This document shows, piece after piece, positions 43,338-53,775 of a stretch of DNA of 64,000 nt. Origin of the DNA: Linanthus parryae (lineage: Eukaryota; Streptophyta; Magnoliopsida; Ericales; Polemoniaceae). The notes beneath the pieces were generated by a model. It did not search any database and had not been told where the DNA came from. It saw only the letters and a program-made list of their open reading frames with translations. The first letter of the stretch is position 1. Every line of letters starts with the position of its first letter. The stretch covers positions 141,171,927 to 141,235,926 of the forward strand of contig JALGPY010000002.1 in NCBI GenBank assembly GCA_023055425.1, read 5' to 3'. Made by a program: the position numbers and the translations under genes.

Positions 43338-45950
43338 TCATATGCGATAGCATTTCTTCCCGTTGGCGTAGAAGCTCTCTATCTCCTTGCCATCAGGGTC
43401 ATGCTTTGCGATCCTCTTCAGAGTGTATACATTCTTGCGATGATATGCGATGCGCGGCGCCTCTTCGTGAGTAGGCGGCTTTTCCTTGGCATCTCCCCTT
43501 GTCACCATCACGCCCGCGGGTGACTGGTCCTTGATGTCCTCCCAGAGAGGTAAGGGAGTAGGGTTGAATGGTCCGGGTGTTTGCTCGTCCGCCATCTCGG
43601 TGAACCACACTGCCTCGCTGAGGTGTGCTTCGTCCAAGTTGAACGGGTTGGTTGAGGCCGGTATCTCGACAATCCTGTCGTTCCAGATAGCTTTCATCAC
43701 TTGGTGGGCCGTCGAAGGGATTGCGTCAAAGCGATGAATCCAGGCCCGACCTATGATCATGTGGTATGTGGTGTTCGCGTCTATGACATAGAACTTCGCC
43801 GAGCACTTGATTTTGCCGATCTGAACGCCCAGGCGGATCCACCCGATCGTCATTCTAGAATCGCTTCCGAATCCCACCAGCGGGGATGGACGCTTGACTA
43901 CCTTGTGCTCGGGGATCCCTGCTAGCTTCAGTGTGTGGAGTGGAACAACATTGACCGCTGCTCCTCCATCGACGAATGCTCGCTTGAATTCGACGCCGTT
44001 GACGATGGCGGTCACGTACAGGGGCCTCTGGTGGCTCGCATCTGCCTTCTTGTCGCTGGCAGAAAAGGTCATAATCTTTTCTGTGGAACGGGACGCCCTG
44101 ACGACTTTCCCGTTGGAGACCACGAGGTCCTCCTCGTAGTCCTCTGCTACCCTTAAGATTGCTTTTGTCATGTCCGCTCGACATTTTTCGGAGAAATTTA
44201 TCTCGTTGAAGAATTTGTTGAAGCCGTGCGACCCTTTCATGCGGTCGGCACGCTCATCTTCCGTGTCCATGCTGTAGTCTTCGTCTTCATGGACTTCAGC
44301 AACGATGGGCAGACCATCCTCTGCGACTTCTTCCAAGTCAACTATCGAGATCATGGCGACCTCTTTGCCTTTTGAGCCTGAATCTGTATGGGCAGGCAGC
44401 GGGTTGTTGCGCACATCCTTCCGATGGTCGCTGACGATGAGTTCGCCGCTCTTCATCTTCTGATCGAGCGTGAATCTGAGCTTCTTGCACTCGGCTGTGG
44501 GGTGCATGACCTTGCCGTGGTATTCGCACCACTTAGGGTCCCTCGTCATCTCCTTGGAGGGTGCTTTCTCGAGCGGTGGGAGGACGCCGTCCTTACGCCA
44601 CTGTCTGCAGAGATCGCTCGCTTCCTCCACCGAGCATGGCAGAGGTGGTGCATCGAAGTTTGCAACCTTTGTTTGCTTCTGGGGCGAAACTGTGTTGACC
44701 TCAGCTTCGCGTCCCCGCTTGTAGCCAAATCTGCCGATCTTGTAGGTGGTGCCGCTCGCAGGTCGTTCTGGAGCGCTCTTCTTTCTCTGTCTCTCGACAA
44801 TGGGCTCGATGTTCATCGTGCATTCGATGAGCTTTGAAAACGTCGGTGTTTGCAAATTGATCAGCATGCTTTTGTATTCGTCTCGCATGCACTGCAGACA
44901 TATCTCTACGAGCCGACTTTCGAGCATTGGATCCTTGCATTCCAAGGATTTCGCTCTGAATTTCTTGATGAAAGTGATTCCATCTTCCTCGCGTTTCTGA
45001 TACATCCGCGAGAGATGGATCATCGTCACCTTTTCTTCCATCTGGAAGAACTTGGTATAGAACTTCTGGACCATGTCGTCCCAAGTTTTCACAGATCCGG
45101 CCTCCAACGTTCGATACCATTTGTATGCTACATTCCCAAGAGTTTTTGGGAATTCTCGCATCAGCAGCTTGGGATCAGCTCCGTATGGACCCATGACATC
45201 GATGAAACGCATGACATGCTCATGAGCGTTTCCATTGACGTCCTCGAACTTGTCCCATTTGGGAGCCTTGTACCCTGCCGGGTTAGGCATGAGATAGATC
45301 TCTCGTGGGATGGGTGGATCGTTGTCTAGCTTCGGGATGATGGTATCCGCGAACGACTGATGAGCTAAGATGGAGTCCACGCGCTTCTGCAAAGACGTCA
45401 TGCATTCTGGAATGCTTCCCTCGGTAGTTGGTGGAGGGGTTGCTGTAGGCGGTGGCGACACATATGCCGCCGGAGGATTGGGAGTGTATTGACTGCCCGC
45501 GTTTCCCCAGATTGTCGCTGGTGGAGGCAGAGTGTACTGCAGAGCTGGGTTGGACGCCAAAGCCGGGGGCTGAGAGGCGTGAGCAACAGGGGGCAGCATT
45601 TGTGCCGTTGACCCTTGGACCGAAGGCAGCTGCGTGGCCGACGGTGGAGTTTGCAGATGAGGGTTGGGAGGCGTGGCTGACACTCCCAATCCTGGAGCGG
45701 TAGGGGTTCCTCCTCCCTGGGGGATAGCGGCGGCAGGTGGAGGATTTGGCGCAAGAGTGCCTAGAACGACCAAGATCCTTTCTAACTGCGCGGATTGAGA
45801 CTTGAGAGCTTTTGCCTGACTTTGGACAGTGGCGTCCAAAGACTCTAAAGTTGGCGCCTCGCCGGGAGTCGTCGGAGTACGGCGAGCCTCGTCTCCCGAG
45901 GGAGTTTCAGTGGAAGGAGATCGGTTGCTGACATCGTCCTCCTGAGACAT
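43338..45950 (-). CDS. Tat gag-protease
   Basis: 870 residues from an ATG only 42 bp inside the 5' LTR. Residues 1-180 are Pro/Thr/Ala-rich. The gag capsid core is about 215-390 ('KWDKFEDVNG', 'WYRTLEAGSVKTWDDMVQKF'). A Tat-type degenerate knuckle lies at 475-488 (C..H....H....C, 'CEYHGKVMHPTAEC'). The aspartic protease is about 645-765 with active-site 'AFVDGGAAVNVV' and flap-distal 'MIIGRAW'. It forms the particle and cuts the polyprotein. It ends at TGA (43340-43338); pol follows in the same frame after that single stop, so readthrough, an intron removing the stop, or a mutation must explain pol expression. Confidence 0.95.
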   Translation of the reverse strand: MSQEDDVSNRSPSTETPSGDEARRTPTTPGEAPTLESLDATVQSQAKALKSQSAQLERILVVLGTLAPNPPPAAAIPQGGGTPTAPGLGVSATPPNPHLQTPPSATQLPSVQGSTAQMLPPVAHASQPPALASNPALQYTLPPPATIWGNAGSQYTPNPPAAYVSPPPTATPPPTTEGSIPECMTSLQKRVDSILAHQSFADTIIPKLDNDPPIPREIYLMPNPAGYKAPKWDKFEDVNGNAHEHVMRFIDVMGPYGADPKLLMREFPKTLGNVAYKWYRTLEAGSVKTWDDMVQKFYTKFFQMEEKVTMIHLSRMYQKREEDGITFIKKFRAKSLECKDPMLESRLVEICLQCMRDEYKSMLINLQTPTFSKLIECTMNIEPIVERQRKKSAPERPASGTTYKIGRFGYKRGREAEVNTVSPQKQTKVANFDAPPLPCSVEEASDLCRQWRKDGVLPPLEKAPSKEMTRDPKWCEYHGKVMHPTAECKKLRFTLDQKMKSGELIVSDHRKDVRNNPLPAHTDSGSKGKEVAMISIVDLEEVAEDGLPIVAEVHEDEDYSMDTEDERADRMKGSHGFNKFFNEINFSEKCRADMTKAILRVAEDYEEDLVVSNGKVVRASRSTEKIMTFSASDKKADASHQRPLYVTAIVNGVEFKRAFVDGGAAVNVVPLHTLKLAGIPEHKVVKRPSPLVGFGSDSRMTIGWIRLGVQIGKIKCSAKFYVIDANTTYHMIIGRAWIHRFDAIPSTAHQVMKAIWNDRIVEIPASTNPFNLDEAHLSEAVWFTEMADEQTPGPFNPTPLPLWEDIKDQSPAGVMVTRGDAKEKPPTHEEAPRIAYHRKNVYTLKRIAKHDPDGKEIESFYANGKKCYRI

Positions 45951-45968
45951 GGTTGCTTTTGCTGGTAA

Positions 45969-45988
45969 GTTTCACGTCGGGTTCACCA
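45969..45988 (-). other. Primer-binding site of the Tat element
   Basis: On the minus strand TGGTGAACCCGACGTGAAAC begins three bases inside the 5' LTR. It starts with TGG as a tRNA 3'-CCA complement should. It is not the initiator-Met type; I do not assign the tRNA. Confidence 0.75.
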
Positions 45989-45991
45989 AAA

Positions 45992-46607
45992 TGTGCACAA
46001 GAGATTCCGGCAGGGAGACCTCCGTGTACACCGTACGTAGTGGATCAGGGATCGCACAGGAAGAATAGGGGTGTGTGTAGGGAGAGAGTAAGTCAGTAGC
46101 AATGTCTGAGAGAGAGACAGAGGTTTGGCAGAGCTTCCGCGTATGGCAGTGTGTCCTCCTTTGTATGGAAAGGTTAACGATATATATATACTGGAGAACG
46201 TGACCGTTGTAGTGTGGTTAATGCGCCCATTAATGGCGGCTTAATTAGCTTAACCATAACGGCACGTCCGTCCGAGTATATAGGAACCGTTAGAGCACGT
46301 GGTGCGCGAGTACCGGAACCGTTACGAGGTTGACCGGATTGACCGGGTTTATGGAGCTCGTGCCATAAATCTCTCAAAACAGTTACTAAAGGTCGCGCGC
46401 GGGCTTGGCTCGCACGCGACAGGGCTTACCCTAGCCTCCAAACCACAAAGACCCTACAAGTCCCGTGCAGTGGTATGCGAGGGCTCTGTCTCGCAGCCCC
46501 CACATGGATCAGCTCGGCTGGTGATCCTGTGTGTGTGGAGCACAATATGGTGTGCTGGATGGTTGCCACGTGGCCTAGATCTGCCATGTCATAAAGCAGT
46601 ATCTACA
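45992..46607 (-). repeat. 5' LTR of the Tat element
   Basis: 616 bp, minus strand TGTAGATACTGC ... TTGTGCACA. A TATA-like TATATA lies at 46277-46282, readable on the minus strand as the element promoter, with the start of transcription expected some 30 bp below it. Nearly identical to 30924-31549. Confidence 0.96.
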
Positions 46608-46612
46608 TCCCC

Positions 46613-47676
46613 TAAAAAAGAACAAAAAAAAGAGGAAATAAAACAATTAGAGAGTAGGCGGACGACTTTGGAGTGTTCTCAGTAAAGTGTTGTTGAACAT
46701 AAACTACTACTGCTTGTCATAAACTGAGACTGCGTTGGCTTATGTGCTTCTGATTTGGCTTATGTTTTAGCACATTTGGAATGAATTTGTGTTCTAAAAT
46801 TTTTGGATATGGTTTGTGTTCTTATAGGTGGTGCGTAAGAAGAACTAGCTGGGGTACGCTGATCGCTCGAGTAAGCAACGTGTTGTCGAAGACAAGATAG
46901 CAAGCTGGAGTGTTTTTTGCACATGGATGTTTTTGTAAGATCGTGCATCTTGGTATTTTGATCGCTCTGGTAAACAAAGTCCAGTTTCTACAGTTCTTAG
47001 ACTTGGTATCCTGAATTTTTGTAGATGTTAGCCGTAGTGCAACACGGTAATTTGATGATACATTGACGATAATGTAATCAAACCTATTTATTAATTTGTA
47101 ATGAAATATTTTGATTTAGCAAATGAAAAGTGTTGTTAAGTTGTATGTTTTTATGCTTGCAATGTGAAAGGGTTTCATATGATTTTAGGCATAAATGTGG
47201 TGTGTGTTAGTTATACTTTGTAGCATTAGTCTAATGTTGCAAAGTAGCATAAAAAAACCAGTATCAATCTCTGATAATGCTGCAAAAATATACTTTGAAA
47301 ATATAACATTGCAACATTAATCACTAATTATTCTGCAAAGCTAATATGTAAAATGCAACATTAATCTATAATAATGCTTCAAAATAATGTGTAAAAATGC
47401 AGCATTAAGCTCTAATAATGCTGCAACTTCAAAAATGCAGCATTAATGTGTCAAATGCTGCAAGTTGTGGTATAGTGTTGCAGCATTAGCTAATGCTACA
47501 AGTAATTCTGCTTTGTCTTTGCAGCATTACCTTAATGTAGCAAAGGAAAAAAAAAGCACTGTCTAATGCAACATTAGCTATAATGCTGCAATTAATGATG
47601 TTTTTGCTAAATACAACATTAAATTTTGCAAAACCACATTATTGTAATGACACTTTTGCTAAGATTTCTAGTAGTG
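46613..47676. mobile_element. CACTA-type DNA transposon end with subterminal repeats
   Basis: The right terminus at 47651-47676 reads, on the minus strand, CACTACTAGAAATC.., the classic CACTA inverted-repeat start, followed outward by TGA as a possible 3-bp target duplication. About 47220-47640 is packed with short subterminal motifs in both orientations (TGCAGCATTA / TAATGCTGCA and AACATTA variants), typical of transposase-binding regions in CACTA elements. I could not find the other terminus. The Tat element may have inserted into this transposon, so part of 28340-30923 could also belong to it. Confidence 0.75.
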
Positions 47677-47734
47677 TGAATTATTAAATTCGTTATGTTT
47701 TATGATTGGACATATTTGTAACTTTTTGGAGGGA

Positions 47735-47945
47735 ATTTTTTATTTTATGTGATGTCCGAGACAGTTTGCGCACATCTCGAAAAATCCACAAATTTTATCT
47801 TTAGATGGTAATGTCCATGTCAATCTCCAGTAGACTTAAGGATAACTCGCATTCGTGGGGTTTGAACTTGAGCCCTTAGAAACGCGAACAAAATTCACAA
47901 GCCCCAACCACTAGGTCAACCTCTTTGGGTTCATACGCCCGCTTC
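47735..47945 (-). mobile_element. tRNA-derived SINE
   Basis: On the minus strand an A-box-like TGACCTAGTGG (47908-47918) is followed about 40 nt on by a B-box-like AGTTCAAACC (47859-47868), the Pol III promoter arrangement. The body ends with 'ATGTGCGCAAACTGTCTCGGACATC', a tail type familiar from plant SINEs, and an A-rich stretch near 47735. I see no clean target duplication. Confidence 0.65.
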
Positions 47946-48428
47946 TCCAATATTGTCGAAAAATCAAACATTTTAAGGATACATGGAATCAGTCAACTTA
48001 TTTTATATCTTTTATTTGAATACTCTCACTTCTTAGCTTCTGGATAATAAGTTTTCACACTTCCCACGCAAAGCTTCTTGATGATGTCATTCTTACTTTT
48101 CAGGATAAATTTGAAAAACTACAAAATTTTAGGTAGAAGACACTTTACACCCTTGGGTTGCCAAAAGACACCGACACTCCTGTTTTAAACTAATTCCACT
48201 TTGCGCCCTTGGTGACTAATGGTAGGGGTGTTAAAGAACTGGCCACACTAGTGAAACCGGACCCACATAACCGAATCATACTAAAATTATGGTAAATCAT
48301 TTTTGAAGAGCAGTTTTTTATTTGTGAAAATTGAACCGGCTAGGAACCCAACCGATTCCGAACCAACGTTACAAGAAATACCGTATCGCACCGAACTATA
48401 ATATAACAGATGTGACATAACTTATTTT
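47946..48428. other. Intergenic, nothing recognised
   Basis: AT-rich, with no gene, no clear repeat and no element ends. Confidence 0.5.
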
Positions 48429-48620
48429 GAGCAAATGACAGTTAACTACCATGCAGTTTTACATTTTGGACACTTAAGTTCAAACAATTTTAAAACGTAC
48501 ACTTAAGTGCATGCAGTTTGCTATTTATGGACACTGCGCTCCATTTTCCCAGATGGCATGACATTGGTCTCGGTGCCATGAGTAATGTCGCAGTTAATGG
48601 GGGTTTTGTTTTTTTTTTCT
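48429..48620 (+). repeat. Left TIR of the MULE
   Basis: Inverted partner of 55960-56130. Similarity extends over about 170-190 bp with substitutions. Confidence 0.8.
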
Positions 48621-48718
48621 TACAATTAATGAATGGAAAAAGGGTATTTTCCGCCTAAAATAAAAAAACGAACGTGGTAAGTGGCCTTTGGGCTGGTCTT
48701 ATGACCATTTGGGGAAAC

Positions 48719-48728
48719 CTATATAAGA
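48719..48728 (+). promoter_or_regulatory. TATA box of the GRF zinc-finger gene
   Basis: CTATATAAGA lies 62 bp before the ATG at 48790, a normal plant core-promoter spacing for a short leader. Confidence 0.55.
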
Positions 48729-48789
48729 GGATTGGCCCTCCAACACATCGCACAACAATTGAAGGTTGATAATTGAGAGGAAATTTGTT

Positions 48790-49161
48790 ATGGACGGTAT
48801 ATTTTTTCGTAGCGGAGTGGTTGCGGCTATTGTTGATTCATGGACCAACGACAATTCGGGTACAAGGTTTTATGGATGTCGGAACGGTTCGGTAAGTTAT
48901 ATAGTGTTTTCATTGTTTTGAAACTATTTTCGAATGTTTCTAAATTTCAAGGTACATTTATTTTTTAAAAATGTAACCAAAGGTGGGTGTGGTTACTTCA
49001 GGGGCTGGCATGATCCTCCTATGTGTGCAAGATCGAAGAAAATCATCCCTAACTTGTTGGTCAAACATCGAAAGTTGGAAGTTGATACGAAACGTCTTCA
49101 GAAGTTGGTATATCTGTTGCTTGGTGTTGTAGTCGTTCTATTGTTTTGTTTACTTTGTTAG
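48790..49161 (+). CDS. Small GRF-type zinc-finger protein carried by the MULE
   Basis: Two exons, 48790-48891 and 48952-49161, with a 60-nt intron (gtaagt ... ttcaag), give 103 residues. The GRF signature is clear: 'SWTNDNSGTRFYGC' in exon 1 and 'GGCGYFRGWHDPPMC' in exon 2. A basic/coiled stretch ('LEVDTKRLQKL') and a hydrophobic C-terminal segment ('LLLGVVVVLLFCLLC') follow, so it may be tail-anchored in a membrane. Plant proteins with this GRF plus C-terminal hydrophobic layout are common near transposons; GRF fingers generally bind nucleic acid. The first Cys pair expected as CxCG reads FRSG, each Cys one base change away, so zinc binding is doubtful. Confidence 0.75.
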
Positions 49162-49740
49162 GTTATGTAGAATTTGCCAAAAAATTGAAGAATGTAGGTT
49201 GAATGTAACAAATCAATTTGAGTTAAATGAATTGCATTTGGCCAATTTTTTTTATTTACAGTATACCCACTATAGTATTCACAACACTACGAAAACATAT
49301 CAAACAACTTGATAAAATAAAAAATGTAATCAATCTACTGATGTTGAAAAATTATACCTAATAAGTTTCAAAACAACCAATTGATACCTGATGTTCAAAA
49401 CACTAAAATAAAGGCTTTTGGTAACAAAAAAATATGCATTTCCTCTTAAGAAATTAGCACTTTTGATTAACAACTAATTAACCTGTTGTTCGTAATTTCA
49501 TCTACACAAATTACCAAATCAAACCTGTTGTTCATAAAACAGTGTTTGCACATTTAAAACACAGTGTTTGCACATCCAAAACAAACCTGTTATTCATTAC
49601 ATTGTTTTCACATCCAAAAAACATGTTCACTTCCAAACTGATTTCACAAAAAGTTGCAAGCACTTAAACACTTCATAAAAATCAATTCTACCATTCCTCT
49701 GAAACGAACCGCCCAATTAAGCTAACCCTCATTTACATTG
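49162..49740. other. Non-coding MULE interior
   Basis: AT-rich spacer between the convergent GRF and transposase genes. It has a small direct repeat ('acagtgtttgcacat..aaaac', about 49541-49580). No gene. Confidence 0.5.
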
Positions 49741-49745
49741 TTGGG

Positions 49746-52700
49746 CTATGAGTTAAACCATGAAGCCATCCTCCCAATCCCTCTTCCATCACTCATTCCA
49801 CAACCTCTCGAACCACCTCTTCTACCACCTCTGCTACCACCTCTTCCACCGCGTCTACCACCTCCTCTTGAGAATGAAAATGAAGGTGGAGGTATTGGTG
49901 GTCTACTTTGTGTGTGAGATGCATCTGATTGTTGACTCAAGCCAAAATTTGCATTTATAATATTGAACACAAATAAGAGCCCAAAAAAATATGCATTTAC
50001 CATATTCAACAAAAATAAAACCCAACAGTTACACGTAGAAAATTCAATACAAATAATATTAGCACAAGTAAGAGGCAAAATATGCGTTTTACCATATTGA
50101 ACACAAATAAACTATTGGTTTTAATACAAACCTGGTGGAAGAGGAGGTGTACTAGTTCCAACACTGCTTTGTGAGAACCCATTAAAGCCTGTAATACATG
50201 AGTTGCTTACTTAAACATCACATTTTCAGTTTCAAAAAAAAAAAACTCCCGGTGAAAAGCTCTTTTTGGGCCGGGCCAGCCCTTTTCTTAAGATATGAAA
50301 TTTCACCTTGGGACAGGATGGGATGAGCGAAAGGAGTGACCTTGATGACTTAAAAATTGCATTTAACTTTGAAGGATTACAAATTAGTACATGAAGGTGC
50401 ATAAGAGTAATTCCTTCCTTGACTACCAATACTTGAACTTCCACATGCACCACTGTAACCTTCAAATTACACACAAAAATATTTAAAAATTTAGCACAAC
50501 ACTTAAATACCAACTACTGCATATTATCATAAATGTAGCATAGACACTTAAATACATGTAGGCGCATATGATCTTTTTTTTGGTGGAGGAGGAGGTGGGA
50601 AAGTATCATAAGTAGACTTCCTCTTTGGCCTACCACCTTTATTTCTAGGCCTAGATGCAGCAGCCTCCTTTACTTCTTTCCTAGCATTTGGAGCTACCTC
50701 CTGAGTTTTTTCAATAAAGCAATATGTTAGGTATATGTGGACAACAAACTCGAATAATTACAAAAAATAGTTTTACATTACCTTATCCTTCCACCTCGGT
50801 GGATTTTTTCTCATGTGATTCAACTTTCTTGCCTCTTTACAGGTCCTTACATTGTGATTCCATCCACCACAGCTACCACACAACACACCCTTATTCTTAC
50901 GCTTAGGCTCATCCGTATTCTTATTTCTTGCACCTTTAGGTCTACGTGGCTTAGGATGATAAAATGGTGGAAAAGGAGGTGGTAATTGGTTCTCTCACAC
51001 AAATCTGGACCATTCATTGAGTGGTTTATGTTGTCATATATATTTCTCCGTGTTTCTGTGTGATAAAACTCATCAACATAATATTCAGAGTTTTCCCTCT
51101 TGTGATAGATGGCATCTATGGCATGAGAGGAAGGAATGCGAGCCATTTTCCAAAGCTTGCATCCACAAGTCCTTTCATTTAAATTTACTTTCCATCTACC
51201 AGTACAAATGGTGGAAGAAACCCGTTATCCTAGCTTCATGTGGAATGCAGGTACTTGCTCCAATCTTGTGAGTTTCTAACATATGTTGAATGTTATGGGT
51301 CAGCTTACCAGGGTGTTTGGCTATTACTTTCTGCCTCTCACATACTCTCTTCATGATTAACCCCTTTACACTCTCTATAAGAGATAGTATGTGCTTCTCT
51401 CTACCCCTTTAATAGCACAATTCAAGGACTCACATATGTTGTTTATTTGATTATGACTCTTCATAGTGGTCCCATAGAAGGTCTTAGACCAATGGAAAGA
51501 TTCTTCTCAGACAATCATTTAGCAGCCCCTTTATCAGCTAATTTAATCTCATACATTGCTTTCTGAAACTCTGGTTCAGTGCTAACTTTGGCTGCATTAT
51601 AGAAAAGCCCCTTCAGAGTAAAACCTTTTGTACTTCTCCCTGAAATGAAAACAACATGAATTTTAATGAGTTAATCTCATACATTGTATTTCAATGAGTA
51701 CCAATCCCATACAACATGATTTTTTTACAAGAAATTGACCTAAAATTGGAATACATATGCCAAACACAAAATCTTTGTTCACCATTAAGATATACATCCT
51801 CCAATGCAGCAATGAGAACATGTTTAGTGGTATAACAAGAAAACATCAACATATAGATTTAGTGATATAAAAATTAGATAACATCAAGACAATTTAGTGA
51901 TAGCATTAGGAAATACCTTTTGTTTATCTGTGAGGAAGCACCACTGATGTGAGTTGGTTATTCCCACACAAAGCAATTTAAGAAACCAAGTCCAAGAGCT
52001 CTTGTTTTTCACTTCAACAATCCCATATGCAAATTGATATGTTTGATTATTAGCATCGAACCCAATTTCAAAAAGAACCTGTCATCGGTTAGTACCCTTT
52101 AATTGAGCTCCATCCTTCCCAATCACATTTATGTAACCCTCTCTCATACCCTTCTTCAATGATCCGAGAAAAACATACATCCTTTGAAACACTTTTTTTG
52201 CCATCTGGATCATCTCTTGTCACAATAATAACATTTGTGCCAGGGTTGGCCCTCTTTACCTTATTCAAATAGTCATAGAGTCTTCCTTACTGATGAGTAT
52301 CACACCCTTCTTTCCGCTTCATAGACAATTCTCTTGCCCTATACAACTATTTGTTAGAAGGGCACACAGTCCATTTCTTTATAACCTTCATTTTTAGAAT
52401 TTCGATTGGCATTTTTGGTTGAGCTCTGAAGTCTTGAAGGAATTTACTTGCAATCCAATCTAATTTTTCAAGGCTGTTGTGGTAGCTCTAGAACAGTCAT
52501 GTCCATCATTAAATGTTTTCACTTGAATGGTGTTTTTTCCATGAATTGGTGACACATATATCTCTCATGGATAGACCTTACAGCATGCAGCATGTAGGCT
52601 CTTTCTTAATGCACACATAAACTCATTTGCAGTACTGAACAACAAACCTTCAACAAGCTTGACCCTCTTCATGTCAGTCTTAGGGTTAAAATTGGGGGAA

Positions 52701-53575
52701 CTTCACGCTTGAATTTACAAAATCTTCATCAATTGAGTAGTTATTGTATGGATAATTTTCACTTATGGAATGTCCATGATCACTGTCTAAACAGTTAACT
52801 TAATGAAATTCATGTACTCTTAGTGGATGATCACTCACAATTTGAGCCTCCACGTCTCCCCATTCTGCATCTCAGTCAATCTCAGCATCATACAATTTGT
52901 CATCATCATCATGAGAATCACATTGTGAATCACCAATGTATTCACTGTCTTCATCCTCATCCGCTACGCAACCATCGCATTCCTCAACACTTTCTTCATA
53001 GAAAACTTCATACCCTTAGTCATTTTGTGCATCAGTTTCCTCACCACCTTCTTCAGAGACACCTTCATCCCCTTTCTCAGTCGGTGCATCAGTTTTCTCA
53101 CCACCTTCTTCAAAGACAGCTTCATCCCCTTGATCATTCTCCGCATCACTTTCCTCACCTACTACTTTATAGCCAGCTACATCCCCTTGATCATTCTCTT
53201 CATTACTGTTCTTTCTTGACCTACACTTGTGCCAGCTATTAGAGGGGTTTCATTCAAAATATAAATGTACATGTGAAGCCCATCCCTTTGAGGTGAACGG
53301 TAGTTGAGGAAGTCCATAAGTTGAATTGAATTCTTCAACAACATCAAACTGTCATTCAATGATCTGCCGAGTATCATATACCATTAACTCAAAGGCTCCC
53401 TGTACCGTAACTTGGTTATCTCTTTATTCAACTGTATCAATGATAATCTATCCTTGTCACAACTTACTGGGTAATTGGTAATACCAACAATGTACCTCTT
53501 ATCAGGATCATTGACAAATATGCCCCCATGGTGGATAATGATAGTGAAATAATCATCTACAAAACAAATAGATAT
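49746..53575 (-). pseudogene. Decayed mudrA-like MULE transposase
   Basis: Pieces on the minus strand, N- to C-terminal: an acidic N-terminal part with 19-residue repeats (53250-52980); a zone with 'LYDYLNKVKRANPGTNV' (about 52290-52240); the core with 'NNICESLN' (about 51450-51420); a SWIM finger ('RTCGCKLWKMARIPSSHA', about 51180-51120); a zinc knuckle CX2CX4HX4C ('CGSCGGWNHNVRTC', about 50885-50845); and a Gly/Arg-rich tail (49880-49750). Several C-terminal introns seem present. Many stops and frameshifts show it is dead. In life it would cut the TIRs and move the element. Confidence 0.82.
52995..53215 (-). repeat. 57-bp coding minisatellite in the transposase N-terminus
   Basis: Four units; the landmark 'tcatcccctt' and variants start at 53008, 53065, 53122 and about 53179, exactly 57 bp apart. 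On the coding strand each unit gives 19 residues rich in Glu, Gly and Asp. Confidence 0.85.
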
Positions 53576-53775
53576 AGAACTAGATTAGAGTTGACAATGT
53601 ATAAACACAAACAAATTATAGCACTTAGACAATGACAATAATACTTACACAATGACATTAACACTTAGACAATGTATATGAGAAAGTCAAGTACAGACAA
53701 GTTGACAATGTATAACAATTGAACATTACAACTAAAATTGTTTACTCAAATTTTTTAATGAAACGATTTCTTACG
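53576..53775. other. MULE interior, no gene
   Basis: Contains short repeats of 'acacttagacaatg' (about 53620-53680). Nothing else is seen. Confidence 0.5.

Larger units (their letters stand above)
30924..46607 (-). mobile_element. Tat-lineage Ty3/gypsy retrotransposon, nearly complete and young
   Basis: LTRs at 30924-31549 and 45992-46607 are flanked by the perfect 5-bp duplication TCCCC (30919-30923 and 46608-46612). Coding runs on the minus strand: gag-protease, RT, RNase H, a second RNase H, integrase. The second, archaeal-type RNase H after a degenerate first one is a hallmark of the Tat clade. Between integrase and the 3' LTR lie a tandem array and a spliced gene on the opposite strand. 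The LTRs differ by about one substitution and one 10-bp indel. The only coding breaks seen are a TGA between protease and RT and a TAG at the integrase core. Confidence 0.96.

Noticed and set aside
43486..45754. Many open frames on both strands over Tat gag and pol
   Set aside because: They are shadows of the GC-rich coding frames on the minus strand and carry no domains.
47859..47918. Possible tRNA gene
   Set aside because: A- and B-box-like motifs are present but there is no cloverleaf or anticodon arm; the SINE tail explains it better.
49760..49960. Plus-strand His/Leu-rich ORF
   Set aside because: It is the reverse of the Gly/Arg-rich transposase tail on the minus strand.
52823..53242. 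139-codon His/Pro-rich plus-strand ORF
   Set aside because: It is the antisense of the acidic repeat region of the MULE transposase.
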